A stretch of 64,000 nt of DNA from NCBI GenBank assembly GCA_002917075.1, contig NTMA01000022.1:372001-436000 (forward strand), read 5' to 3'. Origin of the DNA: Hawksworthiomyces lignivorus (lineage: Eukaryota; Ascomycota; Sordariomycetes; Ophiostomatales; Ophiostomataceae). The position numbers and the translations under genes were made by a program. A model generated the notes under the pieces. It was not told the DNA's origin. It saw nothing but the letters and a program-made list of their open reading frames with translations, and searched no databases. Numbering within the stretch: the stretch's first letter is position 1; each line of letters starts with the position of its first letter. Positions 55,753 to 64,000 of this stretch are shown here, piece by piece.

Positions 55753-56706
55753 CTAAATTGGATGCCCATAGGGATACGTCTTGGGAGGACGCCGATAATA
55801 CCTGTCCCATTCCGAATTCGACGTGTCTACTACGAGGTTTCCGTAGATGTGCGACATGGAATCGAGCTTGACGTACATCCAACCGACGTCCTTCATGGTG
55901 CACCCCTCGATGGGCTCGTAATCCGAATCACCGTTGTCCAGATATTCCTCTAGGCTAACGTCCCCCTCTTCGATGTCGGCCAGATCATACTCATCGAGCA
56001 CCGGTGGCGGGGGGTTGGGGTCGAACTGTGCATCGACAAAGACGACGTGGCCCTTGATCCTGTGGGTGCGGTAGCTGTTATCTACGTTCTCGAGCGGCTC
56101 GACCCTTGCCGAGTCTATGCTTGCCTTGTCCGCGTAGATACAGAATCGGTATCGTGGCACATGCTCAGGATCGACGCGGTCGGCGCCCGGTCCATCCCGC
56201 TCCACCGACCGGGTGTGGATCCAAGAGAGAAACTCGTCCCTGATCTTGTCCTTGGAAGCGCCGTTGTATGACCGACCCTCTATGACCTTGTTCTGCAGGT
56301 AAGGCCCAAGACGCTCCTTCTTCCCCACTCGATTGAGCGCCATATCGGTGGCGAGTGTGATGGCCCGCAGGAACGTCTGCCAGGCCTCGTCGTCATCGTA
56401 CGACACCCGGTATATCAAGAAGCCCCACTTGTGGTGGCCCGAGTCAAACATGCTGTTGAAGACATGAGTGAAGCCAGAACGCGGGCTTGAGTCACCTGGC
56501 TCAGGAACCAGAGGAGGGAGGGGGCTTGGCGCAGGATCCATCGTGTCCTGATCGTAGTTGTTGAGATGGTCGAGGTCGGTCGGTTGAGGCGGGTAAGGGG
56601 CGCAGACAGGCGGTATGTAGTTCTGCAATGATTCTCCGGCGGCGTGCGAAAGTGGTGGGCGGCCGAAATAGAGAGCCAAAACGAGACCAGCAGGTCGAAA
56701 TTTCAT
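55753..56706 (-). CDS. secreted protein, 317 aa, unknown family
   Basis: Starts MKFRPAGLVLALYFGRPPLSHA, a signal peptide; single exon. Then a proline-rich stretch (P-P-V-C-A-P-Y-P-P-Q-P), a mixed alpha/beta part (G-F-L-I-Y-R-V-S-Y-D-D-D-E-A-W-Q-T-F-L, H-K-W-G-F) and an acidic C-terminal region (L-D-E-Y-D-L-A-D-I-E-E-G-D-V-S-L-E-E-Y-L). Few cysteines (three in the mature part). I do not recognise a domain. The R-V-S-Y-D-D-D-E-A-W segment resembles proteins often predicted beside chitinase genes in fungi, but that is recollection, not evidence. It is encoded upstream of, and on the same strand as, the GH55 fusion gene (gap about 490 bp), so co-expression is plausible. Confidence 0.7.
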   Translation of the reverse strand: MKFRPAGLVLALYFGRPPLSHAAGESLQNYIPPVCAPYPPQPTDLDHLNNYDQDTMDPAPSPLPPLVPEPGDSSPRSGFTHVFNSMFDSGHHKWGFLIYRVSYDDDEAWQTFLRAITLATDMALNRVGKKERLGPYLQNKVIEGRSYNGASKDKIRDEFLSWIHTRSVERDGPGADRVDPEHVPRYRFCIYADKASIDSARVEPLENVDNSYRTHRIKGHVVFVDAQFDPNPPPPVLDEYDLADIEEGDVSLEEYLDNGDSDYEPIEGCTMKDVGWMYVKLDSMSHIYGNLVVDTSNSEWDRYYRRPPKTYPYGHPI

Positions 56707-57558
56707 ATTTTATATTTCCTTGGTAGGCTGTTTTTCGTAGAACTCGATATCCATGCTTAATGTAAAATAAAAACAAAAATAAAAGTAAAAATGCCTGACT
56801 AGGCAAGCCACGACGACACGAAGGATCAGCACTGATTTAATACTTCGAGCCGCCTCTGCAGTGGCTGAGCTCGGTCCAACGGCCGACACTGACTCTCCAA
56901 TCTCATGCAGCGGCACAGCAGAGGTCCTAATATGTGTTTCGTGGCAGCCCAGCACGAGTTTACCCGGACAGAAACACGCGGTAGCCCAAAGTGTGATGAA
57001 CCCTTGACGTCGGCTGCCTAAATTATAAGAGGATATTATAAGATGATTGATAATACTAACTAGACGTAAAGGGCTATGCCACCGGGTCAGTGAATCCCCC
57101 CCATCAACGGTTGTTCCCGATTTAGAGTAGATCGCCATCTGCTACTAAACGTTAATTTGACGAGACGGGTCGTTCTAATATAGACTAATACAGACTAATA
57201 TAGAGCAAAAGCATCCTCGGTCTGTGCCTGCTGCATCCACACCTTCATGATCGCAACCTTGTGAGGATTCTCGTAGTCAAGACTCGTAAGGATTCAACCC
57301 ATCTCTCACTATAAGCTTTTGTTGACCGTTGGTTGAAAAATTACTATAGAGGAAGATGATGAAGTCTAACCAATGGCAAAATACTGGCCGCGATCGAGAG
57401 CAGCAGAACAATGTCTGTAGCTTCGGAGGGCCGCCCCAAGTATAAATATCTCAGCAGTATGAACGGTAGGGGTGCCCAATGCATTCGGTAGCATTACTCC
57501 AACACTTCAGACGGTTCAGTGTTTTATGGTTTCTCTCCACAGCCATTAGTTATCCACC
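56707..57558. promoter_or_regulatory. divergent intergenic region of two secreted-protein genes
   Basis: About 850 bp between the starts of the 317-aa and 176-aa secreted proteins, which face away from each other. A TATA-like tataaatat occurs at about 57440, some 115 bp upstream of the 57559 ATG. Confidence 0.4.
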
Positions 57559-58089
57559 ATGCATCTCAACGCTCGCCACACCTTTTTTGTCCTTGCTGCC
57601 GTCGGCCAGTTCCTTGGGAGCAGGGCGGCCCCCCAGTCGACAAACGACTGCAACGACACGGACAAGCGCATCTGCTACGGCGACCCGGATGGCACGTCGC
57701 AGGGCGTGGACATCGAAGACGTCGCCTTCGTGGCGGCGAATCTTCGACAGCAGGGCGGCCTACTGACCATGCCCACGGGCAAGGTTGACTGCAGCGAATG
57801 GACCATCTACGAGACCGGGACTGTGCTCCTGCTCTCCAAACACATCGAGCAGCGCCTCAACTCGTCGGTCGCCTTCGAGGACGTCGCCACAACCATCGAC
57901 GGCGGGCCGAACGCGACGGATGGCGATAAGAAGAGCGCGCTCATAGGCTGTGCCGAGCATGGTGGCCAGATGACCGTCAAGGTTGATCCGAAGAATCCGG
58001 CGTACGCGACAGACAGCTACAAGAGCAACCATTACACGCCCAGCGGCATCATCATCAAGATTGTCAAGGCCCCTAACAGCAGCAAGTGA
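57559..58089 (+). CDS. small secreted protein, 176 aa
   Basis: MHLNARHTFFVLAAVGQFLGSRA is a signal peptide; single exon. The mature part has four cysteines (D-C-N, I-C-Y-G, D-C-S-E-W, G-C-A-E), with conserved-looking blocks D-V-A-F-V-A-A-N-L-R, D-C-S-E-W-T-I-Y, K-H-I-E-Q-R-L-N-S-S-V-A-F-E-D-V-A-T-T-I-D and G-I-I-I-K-I-V. I do not assign a named family. Similar secreted proteins seem to occur near killer-toxin-like chitinases in other ascomycetes, which would fit this cluster, but the assignment cannot be confirmed here. It is intact and GC-rich. Transcription runs towards the LysM gene. Confidence 0.75.
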   Translation: MHLNARHTFFVLAAVGQFLGSRAAPQSTNDCNDTDKRICYGDPDGTSQGVDIEDVAFVAANLRQQGGLLTMPTGKVDCSEWTIYETGTVLLLSKHIEQRLNSSVAFEDVATTIDGGPNATDGDKKSALIGCAEHGGQMTVKVDPKNPAYATDSYKSNHYTPSGIIIKIVKAPNSSK

Positions 58090-59078
58090 AAAACTAGAAG
58101 AACTGAGGAGTCGTTGGAACTGCAAATCGTGTCTTGCTAGGTATTACCGGATTGTAGTGTGAGGCTGCCAGGGGGAAGTAGGAGAGTTTTCAAACAAAGG
58201 AGTTTTCCAAACATTTGAGCAAGACAGAAGAAGCCATAGAGAGGAGAGTAGGAAAAAAAACATTAATGAAAAAAAGGCGTTGCCCTGTTAGCCAGACTGA
58301 AACCTTAACGCCTCGCTTGTATCTAACTAGCACCACTTCTCACAAGCACAGTTCCGCTAAGCTAGAATGGTCATTGCTTCGTATACTGTAGCAGAAGTGT
58401 TACGATTGGATTGACTTCTGCTGAGATTGACATAGAGACTGTTCTTAGTTGCGAAGTTATCAGGCCATACATTTAATTACTGGATTGATTATAATCCAAT
58501 TTCTTTTGGCAGTAGTGAAAGAGGCACAGGTGGCTTAGGTGCTATGTAGACCATGGCACACTGAGACGGTCAGTGGTTTTCGGCCGTTTGTGGAAGGATT
58601 AAAGACTTTTTAAATAAATTAACACAGGAGGCCGCCACTGCCTTCTGTTCCTTTAATTTTGATTGTAGAGGATTGCTGATTTAAATTGACTGCTGCGCAA
58701 TTTTCATTTCATGCTTCAAAGTTTTCGTTGTTGTCGGGAGCACTATTTCTTCCCCAGAAAGAAAATTAAATGAGTAAAATAATAATAAACAAAACGCCTT
58801 TGCAACAGCCGCCTAACTGCGCCGCTTATGAAAGGAGTCCCTGAATATTACTATTGTCTGTCTAGAATCAACATCACTATGGATATATCTAGTGGATCTG
58901 CCTAAATCCACTGTTGACGAGGTTATTTTCGTGTTTCGCCTGTCTAGTCTGCGGCAGTCTGTTGAGTGATTCTGGATCAGGGTGAAAAGGTCAACGATTC
59001 TGCACCTGAGAACCAAGGCCTGGTCAAATCAGAAGAAAACAACGAAAGCACGAAGTTTTCAAGCTTGCATACGTCAAG
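58090..59078. other. intergenic, nothing recognised
   Basis: AT-rich spacer upstream of the LysM gene; only short frames. Confidence 0.4.
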
Positions 59079-60810
59079 ATGGGTCATCGTCTCATCCTCG
59101 CCATCTTGGCAGCCTCCCTTGTACGGTGGGCCAGTAGCCAGCAGTTCGTGACGTTCAGACTGCCCTACGAGACATTGGGTCTCAGCAGTGCATGTGCCGA
59201 TGTTCTGAACACGACGGTTTCAAGCTGCGATTCTATTCTTGGGTACTCGACCTCTATGTAAGCCGCCCGTTTCTAGGGCACCCGCTTTTGGTACACCAAC
59301 ATTGTTTACTTACCTTTGGCAATCTTGCAGGACCTCGACTGTTGACATTCTGACTGAAGAAGAACTCGCTAGTCTCTGCGTCGCCCGGTGTCGCGATGAT
59401 CTATTGAAATTGCGAGCCAATATCACGTCCACGTGCAAAAAGACGGATGTCATGGTATATCAACAAATCGCGTACCCCGGTATGTCTTCTAGTAGTAGCC
59501 TACTACTATTCTGCTTTGAGGACTAGTATAATTCTAATCTTGGACGATGACCGCAGCAACGTTTATGCTGGACAAGTACCTTTATTCATATGACGTGGGA
59601 TGCTACAAAGACAAGTACGTATGCTTGGGGGCGATGGCAGTGTGGGGAGTCTGCTAGTCCTGGCGATTTGCTCCTTCTGACCGTAATCCTGTGGCAGAAA
59701 AACACAGAGATACTGCGACCTCGTTCTCGCCGACTGGCGGAACAAGTCCACCGCGGTGGAGGCGGACCCATGCTCCGACTGCGTTCTCGGCGTGCTTGAA
59801 GTCGAGCTGGGCTCTCCTATCGGCTACAGCGCCGATCGGGTCTCCGAGTTCGCATCCCTCACATCGAGCTGCAGCGCGACCGGCTATTCGTACTCGGTAT
59901 CGACGTATGCCACCAGCACAGTCAAGACGGCAACAACCTCGGCCACCGGCGGAGCTTCGGCGACAGCGTCCCCCTCGGGCGACTGCGCGCGCTCCTACAC
60001 GGTCCGCCAGGGCGACACGTGCGACAGCATCGCCCTGGCGCAGAACGCGTCGACCTATGGGGTGATCGATACCAACGCGATCGACATCTTCTGCAACCAG
60101 CTGCCCAAGCCCGGCCGCAACATCTGCCTCCCCACAGCCTGCGACACGTATGTGGTGGTGCCGGGAGACACATGCGACAGCATCGCAGCGCGGTCCGGCG
60201 TGACAGGAGCCGATATCATCGCCTGGAACCCGGTCTTCGACGACATGTGCTCCAACATTGACCGCTGGTGGAATTTTGTTCTCTGCGTCGGATATAGGTA
60301 TGGTTTACTCTTTCTCTCTCTCCTTTGTCTTCATGCCCACTCTGCCGGCTGACACCTCCCGCTTCCCCTTCTCAAAGGAATGGCACGGCGCCCAAGACGA
60401 CGAGAACGGCCGCGCCGACAAAGTCCAGCTCCGGGGCACCCGCCACCAAGACAACGTCCTACACGTGGCCAGCAGCGACGTTCAAGCCGCACGCGCCGGG
60501 CACCATAGCGTCGTGCACAAAGTACTACAACGCGACGGACAGCCCCCGCCTGTCGGCGGCAGACGTCGCCCTGATGAACCGCTGCCTGTTCTGGACATCC
60601 ATGCGCGGCGTCCCGCTGAGCGACCTGCTGCTCTGGAACCCCAGCCTCTCCGCCGACGACTGCTCGCTCTCGCCCCAGTACAGCTACTGTATCGCCGTCG
60701 CTGGCGCAGCGTCTCCATCCGCCGGTAGCAATGCCACCAGCAAAGCTACCACTACCACTGTCAGCAGCAGCATCAGTAGCAGCAGCGCCAGCGTCACTAC
60801 GCATGGGTAA
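59079..60810 (+). CDS. secreted multi-LysM protein, five exons
   Basis: LysM domains bind chitin or related glycans; in fungi such proteins shield hyphae or blunt host recognition, and LysM genes are known to neighbour subgroup-C chitinases (for example TAL6 beside a tac chitinase in Trichoderma). Exons by eye: 59079-59258, 59332-59479, 59556-59608, about 59698-60297, 60379-60810. The joins keep phase and no stop remains. Signal peptide MGHRLILAILAASLVRWASS. The N-terminal 150 residues have paired cysteines without LysM. Then a Ser/Thr linker, LysM 1 (S-Y-T-V-R-Q-G-D-T-C-D-S-I-A...N-I-C-L-P), LysM 2 (T-Y-V-V-V-P-G-D-T-C-D-S-I-A...L-C-V-G), a second S/T linker, and a third, diverged LysM-like part (C-T-K-Y-Y...F-W-T-S-M-R-G-V-P-L-S-D-L-L-L-W-N-P-S-L). 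The C-terminus is Ser/Thr-rich without a GPI-like tail. Confidence 0.8.
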
Positions 60811-62868
60811 ATGTGCTAGTTCTAGCTTAGTTGTGTGAGACTATCTAACCGCCTGCATCACCCGCGCAGTACAGTTGGACGTGGGTAGCCCAGAGAGAAC
60901 CCACCTTTTCGTGGCTTGCTTGCAAGAGGCAAGGGACACGCAATTTGCTGGTGCTGCTATAATCACGAATACAACTACACTATCTATGCTGATCTTTCTT
61001 TAAGCAAGTTTGGGAGAATAAAGCGCGAGATCTTTCTGTTAGTGTAGTTTCTGTAGTTGTCCATTGGTGTCGGATAGCATATTCGACTTTGTTCATAGAG
61101 AGATGGCTGCGCCGTGATAGGGCGAGAGAAGGATATTTATTTTTCTGTTTGTGTCTTAAATTTAATAATATTTTTCCCAAAATTTAGTCTTTAAACTGTA
61201 ATCAGTCTGACTATAATTTAGGCATTTGATTTGTCCACAGAAATCCTGTAACCGAGCTATAGAAAGAGCCGGTGAAGAAGTAGAGGCCTCTTGGTGTCCT
61301 TATACTAGTGATCCTACCGGTCCTTGGGGTCTTAGGTAGGATAGTGGAAAGTCGCCCAGGGGCAATCGCTAGCCACGGGGCTCGTTCCGTCCTAGATCGA
61401 TGTTCGAGACCTAGCAACTGCGCATGTCGAAGCCTTGTTACGCCCAAGTGCAGGAGGCAAACGGTTTATCCAGGCGGCCCGGAGAGGTTCTCGTACGATC
61501 TTGCGGCGTAGATTATTGAAGGGGTATTTGACTGGGGGAGGGGGAAAGCCAAGCGCCAGAAGCAGGCAGTTGACGAATCCTATGGGATAGATGGTGAGAC
61601 TACGGCCGGTGAGCTTGGGATAACATATACCAGCTTCAGGACGACCGTTGTGGATCTGATATCGCAGCTCTCCAACGTGCAGAGAGCGTCGTTGTAAGAG
61701 ATGCTAAATATAGATTTAACAACGGACAACCTTTTTTTCTTCGTGCGTTCTTCTTGCGAAGCACTTTCGTTCTTAAGACCCCTGTTTCTTGCGTCGTGGG
61801 TGTCACCAGTGAAATTTCCGCACTTGCCATATAAATTTGTTGGCGGCAGTGGCTGGGTACTAGGTCCGCCAATCCTCGAATTCACAACAACAGATCCTGA
61901 CTTGAGACATATTTGTATTGGCGAAAATTTGGTGGTCTTGGTAGAGCGGCTGTGAGACTGTACCTTTGATTGGTATGCTCTACTTTCAGGGTCGCATTGG
62001 AGTACCCGCGGAGCAAGCTTCTCTCCTCGGTGCTCTGCTGTCCAGCTGAACTGCCCTACCAGAGCTGGCCTTAGCGCTTAGAAGAGCAATCGTGATCGCA
62101 ATCGCGCTCGTTATCGTTTAGGCGTAAGAACTCGGCCGAGACCACATATATCATAGAACGTGTTTCGACAGACTGAGCCCCAATCTGCCTCGTTATTAAT
62201 GCGTCTCGACACCGGTTCCCTGTACTGGTGTCGCATCTTGGGCCATGCTATGTCAGCCCTTTCTGCCTAGAAGTATCAGCGGACGCTGCTGTTGTCGTTT
62301 TGCTAACCCCTGAACAATCGAACGGTTTTCTTCTAACCGTTAGTCCTAACTGTGAAAATGGGCTGTGTAGATGCAGCTCTGTTGATCGATGGCAATCCCA
62401 CAAAGATCCACAGCAGTTTCGTCCTTGGCTCCTTCACTCCTTGTCCCAATCTTTCCTTAATGTCTTTCATCCTGTCTTGGTTGTATTCACAGCCGCAATC
62501 ATATTTGGCCCCCATTCACTCTTTACGCCTTATGTCCTTGCATCTAATGGTCCATGTTTTCATGAGCCTCATGTCTGGAAAAAATAAACTGAGGTCCATT
62601 TATTCTCCTGTAGTTTTTGGTCACTGCTCTCATCTACTTTATTCCTGGGTATATATATATATAATATGCCAGAACCATCAATTTTCCTTTCCAAGGAGTC
62701 CTCTTACCTTTGCAGGCAGTCCTCTCACCATCCTCCTTTCCGCTTCCACTCTCGTTTACGTTTCTAACAGCTCCGAGTAGATACACGTGTTCTACTTTCC
62801 CTTTTTCTGTTCTCACTTCCACCGTTTCCTTCTTGCCTTCAGATTACTTGCCGACCTCACTCCTTGCC
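60811..62868. other. intergenic, nothing recognised
   Basis: About 2 kb with only short frames and no family features; pyrimidine-rich just upstream of the protease start (62690-62860), as is common in fungal promoters and 5' leaders. Confidence 0.4.
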
Positions 62869-64000
62869 ATGAAGAGCGCTTCCATTGCAGTCGGCGCCGT
62901 GCTGGCAGGCGCCGTCAATGCTGCCGTGCCCCAGGGCGTCATCCAGTGGGATATCGAGAAGCGACAATCGCTTACAGGGCTGCAGCGGCGCGCCTCTGAT
63001 ACCATCCCGGTAAGCCTCGCTAACAGGGTCGTTCAAGGCGCCTACTTTGCCAACGTCGAGGTTGGTACTCCCCCTCAGAAACTTGCCCTGCAGCTGGACA
63101 CTGGAAGCTCCGACATCTGGGTGCCATCAAGCAGCGCTCCTGCATGCTCCTCTCGAAACGGCTCCAGCGCCTGCTCTGGAGGCACTTGTAAGATAACTTT
63201 TTTCTTCATTTATTTTAATTTCCGATTTTACTACTGCTTTCTTTTGTCCAGCTCTTCTAATGGACATGGATAGTTAATGCTGCCGATTCATCAACTTTTT
63301 CGGTCATTCTCGAGGATGGGTTCAATATCACTTATGGTGACAAGGGAAATGCCATTGGAGATTACTTCAGTGACGTGTTCACCATCGGCGGCGCGAGTGT
63401 GCAGAGTATGACCATGGGCCTCGCCAAAAACACTACCATTGACTTTGGCCTCGTGGGCGTTGCCTACGCTTTGGACGAGGCCATTGTGGTAGACTCGAAG
63501 AACGCGTCGCCGCCATATGCTAACCTGCCGGCTGCTCTGGCTAATGAGGGCGCGATCATGTCTACCGCCTTCAGCTTATGGCTGAATGATCTCGGTATGT
63601 ATTTGCAAAAAGGAATGGGAGATCTGAACGATTCTAAAGGAAAACAAAAAATAAGAACATATACGGGGAAGAAATGGACATCTAGCTGACGATATTTGCT
63701 GTAGACGCGAGCACAGGCAGCCTTCTCTTCGGTGGCATCGACACAACCAAATACTCCGGCGATCTGACCACGCTCGACATCCAGCAACGTGTCGGGGAGG
63801 GCGATTATTCGGCGTTCATCGTATACCTGACGTCGGTCGAGGCCGTCAGCTCCAGTGGCAGCGACAGCTTGTCGTCGACCGAGTACCCTATTCAGGTAGT
63901 CCTCGACTCGGGCACGACCTTGAGCAATCTGCCGCAGGACATGGCCGAAGAGGCCTGGAAGGAAGTCGGCGCCATATATCTCTCCCAATTCAATTTAGCC
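62869..64000 (+). CDS. secreted pepsin-type aspartic protease (5' part, runs off right edge)
   Basis: Family A1 endopeptidase. ATG at 62869 starts MKSASIAVGAVLAGAVNAA, a signal peptide, followed by a short propeptide with K-R and R-R sites. Exons: 62869-63187, 63274-63594 and 63706 to beyond the window; both introns are GT-AG and keep phase. The first active-site motif is L-Q-L-D-T-G-S-S-D-I-W-V and the second V-V-L-D-S-G-T-T-L-S-N-L, with the flap Y-G-D between (I-T-Y-G-D-K-G). The cysteine pair P-A-C-S...A-C-S-G after the first Asp and the L-F-G-G-I-D-T-T-K-Y block match the candidapepsin / SAP-like or yapsin-type group. Everything needed for activity up to the edge is present. The C-terminus, and hence any GPI anchor, lies outside. 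Confidence 0.85.

Overview
The window looks like nuclear DNA of a filamentous ascomycete, most likely a sordariomycete and possibly Hypocreales. This is inferred from short GT-AG introns of about 50-150 bp with TACTAAT-like branch sites, HET-domain proteins, an NLR beside a HET-S-like remnant, subgroup-C (killer-toxin-like) chitinase modules, a multi-LysM protein, a GH55 glucanase, a Tad-type LINE and chromodomain-retroelement debris with RIP-like stop codons. It is an accessory, repeat-rich region: about half of the recognisable genes are broken.

Layout. 0-4 kb: a 5' fragment of an unidentified protein running off the left edge (- strand), then a three-exon HET-domain gene. 4.17-12.08 kb: a 7.9-kb DNA transposon with perfect 45-bp inverted repeats and a 9-bp target duplication, read as Mutator-like. 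It carries a 13-exon transposase gene with two in-frame stops and, on the other strand, three paralogous small zinc-finger genes (one intact, one frameshifted, one intronless with a stop). Its introns and spacers are filled with 11-bp units built on AATNNATT. 12-13.3 kb: a degenerate TTTTGCTG-type array and a small secreted protein. 14-17 kb: gene-poor. 17-23 kb: a HET C-terminal fragment, a broken ankyrin gene and a cysteine-rich 77-aa secreted protein, bracketed by inverted copies of a 250-bp dispersed repeat. 23-26.4 kb: AT-rich relic with a chromodomain remnant. 27-29 kb: an F-box protein.

29.8-34.8 kb (-): a LysM/GH18 killer-toxin-like chitinase pseudogene cut at its 5' end by a 5'-truncated LINE. 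36.9-40.7 kb: an intact NB-ARC protein with ten near-identical 42-residue TPR repeats and an N-terminal amyloid-like motif, divergent from a broken HET-S-type gene that keeps only part of its HeLo domain and its last amyloid repeat. This has the arrangement of an NLR/HET-S cell-death pair whose effector has been lost. 41-48 kb: an alpha/beta hydrolase, a five-exon regulator-like gene and two pseudogenes (one HNH-type).

49-61 kb: a cell-wall-active cluster. It holds a 21-exon intact gene joining a GH55 beta-1,3-glucanase to the C-terminal region normally found on subgroup-C chitinases, two secreted proteins, and a LysM protein. The right edge holds the start of a secreted pepsin-type aspartic protease. 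Themes are self/non-self recognition (HET, NLR/HET-S), fungal wall attack or protection, and transposon-driven decay. All splice models were made by eye from reading frame, splice signals and family similarity.
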